Source of the DNA: Linyphia triangularis
Taxonomy: Eukaryota > Arthropoda > Arachnida > Araneae > Linyphiidae
Assembly (NCBI GenBank): GCA_963978545.1
Contig: OZ021725.1
Coordinates: forward strand, 9,985,346 to 10,049,345
DNA length: 64,000 bases
Direction of reading: 5' to 3'
The position numbers and the translations under genes were made by a program. The notes beneath the pieces were generated by a model. It searched no databases and was not told the origin of the DNA. It saw nothing but the letters and a program-made list of their open reading frames with translations. Below, in pieces: positions 33,700-44,715 of the stretch (positions within the stretch are counted from its first letter, which is position 1; each line of letters begins with the position of its first letter).

Positions 33700-34680
33700 T
33701 GTTAAGCAATTTTCCCAGCGAAAATAATGATGCAGTTTTCACCCAATTTAAACTATAATTTTATTCTTCTTTCGAAGACTCACAATTTTTTTTCAAACAA
33801 CAGTGAACTCACTTTCCAGCTTCAACACAAGCTCCGATGCGTACGACTTAGAATACAGCGATAACGCAAGCGCAGTGAAAATAAACAAAAGCTTCGATTG
33901 TTTCGAATCAGCGTCAAAAACTCGTCTGAACTCTAGATTCGATTCTTCGCCTCCTTTTTATAATCTCGCGGCAGCAATTTCTAGCAAAATCTAGTCAACC
34001 AATCACGTGAGGGGAAAATTCTCGAAATTTCCTAATTGATTTAAATGCTGCCAACTTTTTTCTAAAACGTATTATCGCTATTAACAAATAAAATATAACT
34101 TTTTACTACATCACTGTTTACAATGGACAATTCCCGTATTTTTTTAAAAACGAGTGAAATTAGTTTATATTTATGAAGAATTTCTTTCTGATTCCAAATA
34201 TTTAAACGAAAGTTCTTTAAAAAAAATTAGTTATCTAAGTATTAAGAAAAGAAAATGCCTCAAAACCTAGCCAAAACCAGTCCGATCAAAACACTGAACA
34301 ATAACTGTGACGTCAAGAGATCCTTCCGTTTCTATGGTTATCATGAGGTTTCTACCAAATAGTTGGCGTCGATTTGGTTCATTGCCATATCTCATACGCG
34401 ATTCGCGAGAAACTTGCAAAACTGGTTTCCGCTGCGGCATTTTAAGCCAAGATGTTTGTGAAGCCTTGACGTCGCATTCATTTCGAGCCGAATGAATCGT
34501 TTTCTCGCCAACGTCTAACAGGGGAACTTTGATTGCAAATTAGAAATAGAAAAAGCGCATTGAGCAGAAATTTTTGTGTTTATGGCCTTTTCGAAACATT
34601 TAGAATTTAATTAAAAAAAAAAAAATAATAATGAAAAAAATGTGGGAATTGTCCATTTTGTACCAAACATTTCTGTAACA
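33700..34680 (-). mobile_element. Solo LTR, family LTR-2, split by a MITE
   Basis: On the minus strand it begins TGTTACAGAAATGTTTGG near 34680 and ends GGGAAAATTGCTTAACA at 33700, with ATAT on both sides. Removing the 536-bp MITE leaves about 445 bp, close to LTR-1. The block order is the same as LTR-1 (ATAGTGA-like start, TATAAAAAGG promoter near 33955-33965, GAATAAAA signal). Frames inside (33803-33994, 34307-34495) are artefacts. Confidence 0.8.
34122..34657. mobile_element. TIR MITE, family C, copy 1
   Basis: Inverted ends AATGGACAATTCCCGTATTT and the inverse of AAATGTGGGAATTGTCCATT, 536 bp, inserted into the LTR. Internal landmarks shared by all copies: TGACGTCA-like site, GAGGTTTCT.CCAAATAGTTGG, and GGCCTTTTCGAAACATTTAG near the right end. 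No ORF. Confidence 0.82.
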
Positions 34681-34704
34681 ATATAAAAGACCAAGTCTCA
34701 AGAA

Positions 34705-36570
34705 ATGGATTTAAACTCTTTACACTCAAAAAAGATCGACCGGAATCAGTGCATCATAGATACAAATGCGTCAACATCAGAAAATAAAATCTCAGAAAAA
34801 TTAAACACTTACCAATACGAGTACACCCTTAAAAGTTATTTAAACGACTTTACCAACTTCTGTAGATATTTTGAATATACTAAACGAACATCAGAAAATA
34901 AAATCTCAGATAAATTAAGCACTTACGAATACACCCACAAAAGTTATTTAAACGACTTTACCAACTTCTGTAGATATTTTGAATATACTAAACGAGCATC
35001 AGAAAATAAAATCTCAGATAAATTAAGCACTTACGAATACATCCTCAAAAGTTATTTAAACGACTTTACCAACTTCTGTAGATATTTTGAATATACTAAA
35101 CGAGCATCAGAAAATAAAATCTCAGATAAATTAAGCACTTACGAATACACCCACAAAAGTTATTTAAACGACTTTACCAACTTCTGTAGATATTTTGAAT
35201 ATACTAAACGAACATCAGAAAATAAAATCTCAGATAAATTAAGCACTTACGAATACACCCACAAAAGTTATTTAAACGACTTTACCAACTTCTGTAGATA
35301 TTTTGAATATACTAAACGAGCATCAGAAAATAAAATCTCAGATAAATTAAGCACTTACGAATACACCCACAAAAGTTATTTAAACGACTTTACCAACTTC
35401 TGTAGATATTTTGAATATACTAAACGAGCATCAGAAAATAAAATCTCAGATAAATTAAGCACTTACGAATACACCCACAAAAGTTATTTAAACGACTTTA
35501 CCAACTTCTGTAGATATTTTGAATATACTAAACGAGCATCAGAAAATAAAATCTCAGATAAATTAAGCACTTACGAATACACCCACAAAAGTTATTTAAA
35601 CGACTTTACCAACTTCTGTAGATATTTTGAATATACTAAACGAACATCAGAAAATAAAATCTCAGATAAATTAAGCACTTACGAATACACCCACAAAAGT
35701 TATTTAAACGACTTTACCAACTTCTGTAGATATTTTGAATATACTAAACGAGCATCAGAAAATAAAATCTCAGATAAATTAAGCACTTACGAATACACCC
35801 ACAAAAGTTATTTAAACGACTTTACCAACTTCTGTAGATATTTTGAATATACTAAACGAGCATCAGAAAATAAAATCTCAGATAAATTAAGCACTTACGA
35901 ATACACCCACAAAAGTTATTTAAACGACTTTACCAACTTCTGTAGATATTTTGAATATACTAAACGAGCATCAGAAAATAAAATCTCAGATAAATTAAGC
36001 ACTTACGAATACACCCACAAAAGTTATTTAAACGACTTTACCAACTTCTGTAGATATTTTGAATATACTAAACGAGCATCAGAAAATAAAATCTCAGATA
36101 AATTAAGCACTTACGAATACACCCACAAAAGTTATTTAAACGACTTTACCAACTTCTGTAGATATTTTGAATATACTAAACGAGCATCAGAAAATAAAAT
36201 CTCAGATAAATTAAGCACTTACGAATACACCCACAAAAGTTATTTAAACGACTTTACCAACTTCTGTAGATATTTTGAATATACTAAACGAGCATCAGAA
36301 AATAAAATCTCAGATAAATTAAGCACTTACGAATACACCCACAAAAGTTATTTAAACGACTTTACCAACTTCTGTAGATATTTTGAATATACTAAACGAG
36401 CATCAGAAAATAAAATCTCAGATAAATTAAGCACTTACGAATACACCCTCAAAAGTTATTTAAACGACTTTACCAACTTATGTAGATATTTTGAATGCAC
36501 TAAACAACACAAGATCATAACACTCAAACAAAATATCAACTGCGATGTCAATATAAAATGTCAACCGTGA
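34705..36570 (+). CDS. ORF of sixteen 36-residue tandem repeats
   Basis: 621 codons: a 23-residue leader (MDLNSLHSKKIDRNQC...), sixteen repeats, and a 20-residue tail. The unit starts ASENKISDKLSTYEYTHKSY and ends with LNDFTNFCRYFEYTKR; it has one Cys and is Tyr/Phe/Lys-rich. Repeat 1 is 38 residues (an in-frame 6-bp insertion) and the most diverged. Repeats 3 and 16 also vary. The start has a favourable context (GAAATGG) and a TATAAAAG lies at 34683-34690, but that is too close for an ordinary TATA-driven start. No signal peptide, membrane segment or known domain seen. A 108-bp array with one stop-free frame gives a long ORF automatically, and the variants are mostly amino-acid-changing, so coding status is open. 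Confidence 0.35.
   Translation: MDLNSLHSKKIDRNQCIIDTNASTSENKISEKLNTYQYEYTLKSYLNDFTNFCRYFEYTKRTSENKISDKLSTYEYTHKSYLNDFTNFCRYFEYTKRASENKISDKLSTYEYILKSYLNDFTNFCRYFEYTKRASENKISDKLSTYEYTHKSYLNDFTNFCRYFEYTKRTSENKISDKLSTYEYTHKSYLNDFTNFCRYFEYTKRASENKISDKLSTYEYTHKSYLNDFTNFCRYFEYTKRASENKISDKLSTYEYTHKSYLNDFTNFCRYFEYTKRASENKISDKLSTYEYTHKSYLNDFTNFCRYFEYTKRTSENKISDKLSTYEYTHKSYLNDFTNFCRYFEYTKRASENKISDKLSTYEYTHKSYLNDFTNFCRYFEYTKRASENKISDKLSTYEYTHKSYLNDFTNFCRYFEYTKRASENKISDKLSTYEYTHKSYLNDFTNFCRYFEYTKRASENKISDKLSTYEYTHKSYLNDFTNFCRYFEYTKRASENKISDKLSTYEYTHKSYLNDFTNFCRYFEYTKRASENKISDKLSTYEYTHKSYLNDFTNFCRYFEYTKRASENKISDKLSTYEYTLKSYLNDFTNLCRYFECTKQHKIITLKQNINCDVNIKCQP
34774..36507. repeat. 108-bp tandem array, 16 units
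   Basis: Units start at 34774 (114 bp), 34888, then every 108 bp to 36400. Interior units are almost identical. The first codon varies (ACA in units 1, 2, 5 and 9; GCA elsewhere); units 5 to 8 and 9 to 12 share one pattern, suggesting amplification in four-unit blocks. Diverged outer units are typical of tandem arrays. Confidence 0.95.
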
Positions 36571-36889
36571 TGTTGACATAAAAGTATCAATGCCATTCTG
36601 GATCCATGAAGTGAAATACGGTTTTCTGATAAGTGGATTCTTTTAAGCCTCCTTTTTTCCAAAGTCACGTCTATTCAAAGAAAATTCTATTCCTTATTCC
36701 AAAGGTCAATACGACTTCTATTCCTCGATAAACAAGTATGAAATGCCTATCCGAAGTTTTTTGTTCTTTTTCTGGAACTGTCCGATGGGATTGGGGAGGA
36801 ATGAATATTGTTATATAAGAGGATTCAATATCCTAAAAATTAGAAAAAAAAAAAAAAAACTAAAGGTGTGGAACATCACACAACTTTTC
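36571..36889. other. Unassigned interval ending in a family B scrap
   Basis: No gene recognised. About 30 bp of family B terminus (CTAAAGGTGTGGAACATCAC) immediately precedes the next MITE. Confidence 0.4.
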
Positions 36890-39147
36890 AATGGCCAATT
36901 ACCGCATTTTTTAAAAATGAGTGAAATTTGTTTATGTTTATGAAGAATTTCTTTCTGGTTCCAAGTATTCAAACAAAAGATCTTTAAAAAATTTAGTTAT
37001 TTAAATATAAAGAAAAGAAAATGCCCGGAAACCCAGTCCGATCAAAATGATCCGCTATAACTGTGACGTCAGGACATCCTTTCGTTTCTATGGTTATCGT
37101 GAGGTTTCTGCCAAATAGTTGGTTTTGTGCTTGGTAGACAATGGACAGTTCCCGCATTTTTTAAAAACGAAGAAAATTAGTTTATATTTATGAAGAATTT
37201 CTTTCTGATTTCAAATATTCAAACAAAAGTTCTTTAAAAAAAATAGTTATTTAAATATTGAGAAAAGAAAATGCCCTGAACGCAGTCCGATCAAAGTGAT
37301 CCGCAATCTTTGTGACGTCACGACATTCTTTCGTTTCTATGGTTGTCGTGAGGTTTCTGCCAAATAGTTGGTTTTGTGCTTGGTAGACAATGGACAGTTC
37401 CCGCATTTTTTAAAAACGAGTGAAATTAGTTTAAATTTATAAATAATTTCTTTCTGATTTTAAATATTCAAACAAAAGTTCTTTAAAAAAAATAGTTATT
37501 TAAATATTGAGAAAAGAAAATGCCCTGAACGCAGTCCGATCAAAGTGATCCGCAATCACTGTGACGTCACGACATCCTTTCGTTTCTACGGTTGTCGTGA
37601 GGTTTCTGCCAAATAGTTGGTTTTGTGCTTGGTAGACAATGGACCGTTCCCGCATTTTTTAAAAACGAAGAAAATTAGTTTATATTTATGAAGAATTTCT
37701 TTCTGATTTCAAATATTCAAACAAAAGTTCTTTAAAAAAAATAGTTATTTAAATATTGAGAAAAGAAAATGCCCTGAACGCAGTCCGATCAAAGTGATCC
37801 GCAATCACTGTGACGTCACGACATCCTTTCGTTTCTATGGTTGTCGTGAGGTTTCTGCCAAATAGTTGGTTTTGTGCTTGGTAGACAATGGACAGTTCCC
37901 GCATTTTTTAAAAACGAGTGAAATTAGTTTAAATTTATAAATAATTTCTTTCTGATTTTAAATATTCAAACAAAAGTTCTTTAAAAAAAATAGTTATTTA
38001 AATATTGAGAAAAGAAAATGCCCTGAACGCAGTCCGATCAAAGTGATCCGCAATCACTGTGACGTCACGACATCCTTTCGTTTCTATGGTTGTCGTGAGG
38101 TTTCTGCCAAATAGTTGGTTTTGTGCTTGGTAGACAATGGACAGTTCCCGCATTTTTTAAAAACGAGTGAAATTAGTTTAAATTTATAAATAATTTCTTT
38201 CTGATTTTAAATATTCAAACAAAAGTTCTTTAAAAAAAATAGTTATTTAAATATTGAGAAAAGAAAATGCCCTGAACGCAGTCCGATCAAAGTGATCCGC
38301 AATCACTGTGACGTCACGACATCCTTTCGTTTCTATGGTTGTCGTGAGGTTTCTGCCAAATAGTTGGTTTTGTGCTTGGTAGACAATGGACCGTTCCCGC
38401 ATTTTTTAAAAACGAGTGAAATTAGTTTAAATTTATAAATAATTTTTTTCTGATTTTAAATATTCAAACAAAAGTTCTTTAAAAAAAATAGTTATTTAAA
38501 TATTGAGAAAAGAAAATGCCCTGAACGCAGTCCGATCAAAGTGATCCGCAATCACTGTGACGTCACGACATCCTTTCGTTTCTATGGTTGTCGTGAGGTT
38601 TCTGCCAAATAGTTGGTTTTGTGCTTGGTAGACAATGGACAGTTCCCGCATTTTTTAAAAACGAGTGAAATTAGTTTATATTTATGAAGAATTTCTTTCT
38701 AATTTCAAATATTCAAACAAAAGTTATTTTAAAAAAATTAGTTATTTAAATATCGAGAAAAGAAAATACCCGAAAATCTCATTAGATTGCAGTCCGATAA
38801 AAACGCTACATTTTTTTTTTTTCTGTGACGTCAAAACTTCCTTCGGTTTCTATGGTTATCGTGAGGTTTCTGCCACGGTGTGAGTTTTTTAGACGATTGC
38901 CATATCCCGTGCCGGTTAGTGCGATTTGAAAACTGGTTTCCGCTGCTGCGTTTCAAGTCAAGTTCGGAACGAGCGACGTCACATTAGCTTTGAGATGAAT
39001 AAGTCGTTTTTGCCGCTAAAATAATTGCAAAACTAGTTTCCGCTGCTGCATTTCAAGCCAAGTTGTTTCAGATAAAGTAACGTCACATTTGAATCGAGCC
39101 AAATGTGTCGTTTTGCCGTCAAAATCTTACAAGCAATTTTACTTTAC

Positions 39148-39183
<36 letters not shown>

Positions 39184-39270
39184 ATCACAGTGAGCGGAAA
39201 TTTTTGTATTTATGGCCTTTTCGAAACATTTAGAATTGAATAAAAAGAAAACATGCAGGAATTGTCCAAT
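36890..39270. mobile_element. TIR MITE, family C, with internally amplified left arm
   Basis: The left terminus AATGGCCAATTACCGCATTT and the right terminus near 39270 (CAGGAATTGTCCAAT) match family C, but the element is 2381 bp instead of about 536. The extra length is the 249-bp array below. The right part (38885-39270) is single-copy and has the normal GGCCTTTTCGAAACATTTAG block near the end. Confidence 0.8.
36892..38885. repeat. 249-bp tandem array derived from a MITE arm
   Basis: TGGACAGTTCCCGCATTTTT-type unit starts at 36892, 37142, 37391, 37640, 37889, 38138, 38387 and 38636: eight units, spacing 249-250 bp. Every unit contains the MITE terminus itself plus the next ~230 bp. The unit starting 37142 (AAGAAAATT, TATGAAGAA) and that starting 37391 (GAGTGAAATT, TATAAATAA) alternate once before the second type repeats. 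Six or more units carry TGACGTCA. Confidence 0.92.
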
Positions 39271-39616
39271 ACACTTAATTCTGGTTAATGCATTTAAATT
39301 TGCCACGGAATGGACCACGGAAATTTACCCTTTTCGTTTACCTCTTTTCATTTTTTTTTATTTTTTTATTTTTTTTTAAATGTCTATTTTGGCAATAATT
39401 ATTGCATTGGCAAGAAGAAAAAAATTCACTGAAATTAGCGATGTGCGTTTTAATAAATATTGATGTTAAGTCTTGGAAAAGAAAGTCTGGAGACTAGAAA
39501 AAGATATCAACTCGAAGATGATCGAGAGCTACTGAGCGCGTGAAAATTAGAAATGATACTCAAGAAACGACGCCATTTTGATATGATTTAGTTTTGTTCA
39601 TAATGTAAGGAGTCAT
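39271..39616. other. Unassigned interval
   Basis: T-rich stretch near 39348-39378; no gene or matched repeat. Confidence 0.5.
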
Positions 39617-40337
39617 TTAAGGTATACATATTAGGAATTTCAAAATTTGACTCAAGTCTGCATTTTTGTTTTAAAATATTCCCGAATTCATTACCTTTAA
39701 AATAATACCATTTTCTTTCTCAAACTCAATTTACTTTTTAAATTACAGTGGATTAAGTGTACCTGTTTTGTATCCCTTTCATTAGTGTAGTAAACTTTAA
39801 ACGCTTTTTCTGAAGAATTACATTTTGGTGTTATATGACTTTACGCCAACGGTCATAACTTCATAATAAATTGTCCGATTTACAAAATTCTAATTTTGTT
39901 CTGAAGACACAAGTTGTGAATGTGTTTTCTATGGAGAATCTAACATATATTGTTATAATCACATTTTTTAAGAATATTTTAATCTTGATTTTTTGTTAAA
40001 AACTATGTATTTTCTTAAACTTTTTATTTAAAAATTTATAATTAAATAAATATTGCATCCAAATTCAAAATCCTCCATAGGAACATGCGTCAATATAACA
40101 TCTTTTATTTGCAGTAAAAATCATACCTCTAAGTTAATTACGAATTTATTTATGTCTGTTCTAATAATGTCCTAATTAGTCACTTTAACTGCAATTAGCT
40201 GATTAAAAAATTGACGGAAAAATAAAATTTATATATATATAAATGCATTATTTTTTATACTGATATACTGCCAAAGAGTTTGAAATTTTTAACTAAAAAT
40301 TAAAGAAAATCATCTCAATTGTATATGTATACCTTAA
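39617..40337. mobile_element. TTAA element 5 (termini GGTATACATA)
   Basis: 721 bp, TTAA both sides. Inverse-orientation copy of element 2, similar throughout, including GACTTTACGCCAACGGTCAT near 39838. Confidence 0.87.
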
Positions 40338-40499
40338 GTAGGCGCTCCTTTTGTAAATATATCATGTAACTCTCTAAATTTCATCATAAGATTAATTAAA
40401 GTAGCTTAGCTATCAAGGAATGTTTTTAATTATTCGAAGTCTTTGTTTAAATTTTACCTTTCAGCGAGCATTTTTATTCCATCCACATATTTACAATTA

Positions 40500-40790
40500 C
40501 ATGATCCCTTCTTGTAAGTGAAACAGTCGTTGAACGGGCGATGCCCAAGGGAAGAGAACTCTGTGTTAAAGACATAGACATTTACTGGGGAGGGGGGGGG
40601 GGAGAACACAATGAGAGGTATTACAAAAGCGAGTATGATCATTATCGTTAAAGCCGTTTTATGGCAATTACTGAAAATAGTAGCTACCTTTTGAGCATGC
40701 GCAATTTTGACAAAAACCTTAATGACAGGTCCAATGGCCAACGCTATCCCGTACAAATTTGAACTTCGTAAAATCGACTCATAGACTACC
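40500..40790 (+). mobile_element. Family B fragment, copy 8
   Basis: Internal block of family B (GGAAGAGAACTCTGTGTTAA to GAGCATGCGCAATTTTGAC) with a G run near 40590. Both ends are missing. Confidence 0.5.
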
Positions 40791-41132
40791 AATACAAATT
40801 ACATCAAAAATACACAATTTAATATTACGGGTATATTGAGTCCTCTTAAAAGACGCCAACTACTAAATCCAATTGCTCTATCTGTTAGTTTATAGTCTTA
40901 CTTCATTAATCTAATAGGGGGCTGCAAGTGATGACAACGCGGTCCTTAATTGATTCGAAACAGTCGGTTGCCTATATCCAATTCTAAAGTATTTTAAAAC
41001 TAACTCGCATTGAGTGAAGTCCGATTTCTAAGTTAAATGAATCCAGGAATATTTTAGTCATGCCAGAGTAAAATCACTTTCAAGTTTCAACGTAAGCTTC
41101 AGTGAGTACAGTAGCCCCCCCCCCCCCCCTCC

Positions 41133-42681
41133 AAAAAAAAAAAATCAGAACGATGGCTATATCTCGTGCTCTAAATGTTGAAATAACAAACAAAAGGCGT
41201 TGTAAATAGTGGAAGGTTTTTAATAATTGCATGTAGTTTTTGTTTTGTCATGAGGGGTCATCTACATATTAAAACAGAACCAAACTTTAAGGGGGTCCAG
41301 TACTGAAATTTCTTCAAAAATCCCAATTTTTTTTTTCTGATTTTAAAATATAGTTCATACATTCCTGAAGAGAATGACGTTTTTATCTTATTTCTCCGGT
41401 GATTAGAACGCCATAAAATTACCTGTGATTTAAATATCACTAATGGGCGTAACACATTGAAGCGTCTGCTTAAAGTGCGTTTTTCGAGCACTAGTGTTTT
41501 TCACAGATAAGTTGTTGCATATTCAAATCGATATATCTATAGAACCATTAACGATTGGCCATTCAAATTTTTGGAGCATTTAATTTATATAGTTTTAAAT
41601 ATTTTGTCTTCACAGAATTTTATTTTTTTAATTCTGTTTTAAAATATAACATTTAGCGTAAAAGATAACATAAAAAAAAGCAAAAATTTCAATATTTTAA
41701 CTTTGAGAATTTTTTTAATTTTTTTTAATTCACTTATCAAAATTCTGTGAAGATAAATTTTCTTTATATAATTATGTATTACAGAAAGCTTTCACTTTGA
41801 ATTTTTTTTTATTTTTTCTTAACTTATATCAAAATACGCAAACATCAATTATTATGAATTTTTCTTGGTTTTTTAATTTTTTTTAAATAACTAAACCCAA
41901 TATTTAAAAAAACATTTTCTCAAAGATATATAAATAGTATCTCATACATAAAATAAATTTTTGACATAAAAATGTACATAAATAAAGTTTTTTTTTTATT
42001 TCGGTACCGGACCCCCTTAAAAAGTTCAATGGCAACCTCATAATATTATCCCATATTTGGATTCAGCATCTAAAAAAATGTCGAAATACAAAAATTCGTA
42101 GTTTTCTAATGAATGGTTTGTAATTTAAATGATGAAAAGAAAATGATAAATTAATGTTAAATAAAAAAGTTGGTTTCTTGGCCATAAATACTTAAATAAC
42201 TAATATATTTCAGTAATTTTTTTTTCAAAAGATAGTTTGTAAATTGCCAAACAAAATAGCAATCAACTTTTACATCCATATCTTTTTTAATAATTAATTA
42301 TTAATTAATAATTGCCGCATTGACCATTCGATTTCTCCCGCTGTGAAGAAGGACCTTAAAAATACCTTTCGTTTTATGGAAATTCTCCCTGAAGATCGGT
42401 CAAAAAATGGTCGAAATATTTTCGCTCATAAGTGACGTGTTTTTCAACATATTGCATTGAAATTTGGTTTTTAGAGTAAATGATGTATTCTAAATCGAAT
42501 GAAATGATAAAAAATAGGGGTTCGTATTGAAATTTTCGAAGATAGCGTTACTTTTACTTAGTAAACGGTCCCTTAAGAAAAAAAAATTGCATAAGATATA
42601 CAGAAAATCGTAAGCAAAACATTTTGGTGCAAACCCCGTAAGATTCTACGATAATTAGAACCAAAGATATAGCCATCGTTC

Positions 42682-42712
<31 letters not shown>
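41133..42712. mobile_element. TIR element F, copy 1
   Basis: The ends AAAATCAGAACGATGGCTAT and the inverse near 42690 (ATAGCCATCGTTCTGATTTT) match over about 25 bp. Without its nested TTAA element it is about 850 bp. It is flanked by a C run (41115-41129) and a long T run. No coding region. Confidence 0.65.
41287..42020. mobile_element. TTAA element 6 (termini GGGGGTCCGGTACCGAAA)
   Basis: 734 bp, TTAA both sides, nested in element F. It is in inverse orientation to element 4 and highly similar throughout, including AACGATTGGCCATTCAAATT near 41550. Confidence 0.87.
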
Positions 42713-42740
42713 GGTACTGTACAAATCCGAATACAGCGAT

Positions 42741-43280
42741 AATGGACAATTACCGCATTTTTTTAAATTTTAATTCAATTCTAAATGTTTTGAAAAGGCC
42801 ATAAACAGAAAAAATTCTGCTCAATGCCCCCCCCCCCTTTTTTTTTTTTAAATTGGTAATCAAAGTTCCGCTGTTACACGTTGGCGAGAAAACGATTAAT
42901 TCTGCTCGCATTGAAAGTGACGTCAAGGCTTCCCAAACATCTTGGCTTGAAATGCGGCAGCGGAAACCAGTTTTGCAAGTTTCTCGCAAATCGCGCCAAC
43001 TTGTACGAGATATGGCAATGGTCTACCAAATCAACGGCAAGTATTTGGCAGAAACCTCACGATAACCATAGAAACGATTAGGTCTCTTTACGTCACGGAT
43101 GTTGTTGGCTGTTTTGATCGGACTGGTTTTGGCTCAGTCTTGGGGCATTTTCTTTTCTTAATATTCAAATAAGTAATTTTTTTTAAAGAACTTTTGTTTA
43201 AATATTTGGAATCGGAAAAAAATTCTTCATAAATATAAACTAATTTCACTCGTTTTTAAAAAATGCTGGAATTGTCCATT
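42741..43280. mobile_element. TIR MITE, family C, copy in reverse orientation
   Basis: 540 bp from AATGGACAATTACCGCATTT to GGAATTGTCCATT. Order reversed relative to 34122-34657. Interrupts the LTR-2 copy. Confidence 0.8.
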
Positions 43281-43839
43281 CAGGTACACAAAAAGTAAAC
43301 AAAGCTCTCAACTTCTTTCCAATTGATATCCGAAGTTAAACTGATCTCCGCTATCTCACGCCGCGGTCTTATACAGGGTGTTCGGAAACCACCGCACTTC
43401 CTTAGTACCAGCGTATTCTATGACAAAAATAAAGCATAATTCCAATATATTGTCGGGGCCGCAAATGAAAATTTTTGGGTCTAAAAATTTTTTAAAGTTG
43501 GGACTCTTTTTAGTCAGCGCAAGGTTAAGAACCGAACTACCAACCCCAAACGTACCAATGGCAATGAATAAAATACAAATTGCTCACGCCTTTATTATAA
43601 AAGGCCTTAAGCCCCGCCCATATCAACATTGGCGATTGAATTGACGCCAAATGTAATTTTAATTAATTATTGTAGCCAAACCTATCACTGCATATTGCTA
43701 TGTGATTCGAATCTCAAACTAATTGAGAGATTTTAATTTGGAAGAGGGTTTTTTAATTCGAATAATTTGAATATTAAATTCGATTTTTTTTTTTTTTGTG
43801 ACAGGCAAATTTACGGAGGCTAAAATCGAATCGAGCACA

Positions 43840-44215
43840 AATTTGGGAGGTAGATAGTCGTTTTCAATGACAATGCATTCTATCCTTAGATTCTATCACG
43901 TATTGACTGTTATAAAAAGGTCGCTTTTACCCACGTTTCTATTTCTATTTCGAAGGACTGACATACCATTTGACGTCCATCGAGCTAAAAACTTGACAGA
44001 TAGACTCATCGTCGATGACAAAATCTTCTATTAAATGTCTTTCTTTAGGGGGGGGGGGGAGGGATATTAGTCAATGTCACACAAGCGATGGTTATGTTCG
44101 TAGTGCTCAAATACTATGGAAACTTTCTTGGGCTCAAAATCCCTTCGACAAGTTGCAATTGCACATAAAAGTTGCATACAAAGATTTATATAGTAAACAC
44201 ATTTTTTATGGGTTA
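43840..44215 (+). repeat. Family D copy inside the mariner-like element
   Basis: Diverged units (CAATGCATTCTATCCTTAGA; TTGACGTCCATCGAGC) and the standard tail GTTGCAATTGCACATAAAAG then TTTTTTATGGGTTA. A G run of 11 lies at 44049. Confidence 0.6.
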
Positions 44216-44326
44216 CTTTTTTTTTTTTTAATCTTTTTATAAAGGGTATTAATATACAGTTCAATCCCATTATCTCTCTACCAAACGTTTATAACGATTG
44301 TATAACACATTGCTAAAACCATGATA

Positions 44327-44715
44327 AGTTGGTTGGTTTTTACGTTCAACGACCTAAATTTTTGCACTATAACACGGCTAATCAGGCAGGGACCTATAGC
44401 TAAGCGTGGAGGCAGTGGCAACAGATTGTATTAGTATTTTATTAGATTTGATTCGACATTTTATGACTATAGATAAAGATTAAATTACGCCAGGATATAG
44501 TTTCAACAATATATAGATAAATGAACGTAGTCCAAGTGATAAGGAGGAAAAGCCTTCTGGGAGGTATTTCACAGGGATACTGTCTTTTACAATAACTAAG
44601 CTAATGAAGCGGGGACGCATAGTTTAAAGTAGATTCCGAATCACGACGAACATCGATGCTTAACTCAGGATTCGAACCCAGCATCTTTGACATGCGAGGC
44701 CAGAGCTGCAACAGA
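44327..44715 (-). mobile_element. SINE family S2, copy c, interrupted
   Basis: The 3' body (GTTGGTTTTTACGTTCAACG) is at 44327-44400 and the B-box part (GGATTCGAACCCAGCATCTT) at 44670-44690, separated by about 210 bp that recur at 44707-44860. Confidence 0.5.

Noticed and set aside
34774..38885. CRISPR-like arrays
   Set aside because: Units are contiguous with no unique spacers, and the context is eukaryotic.
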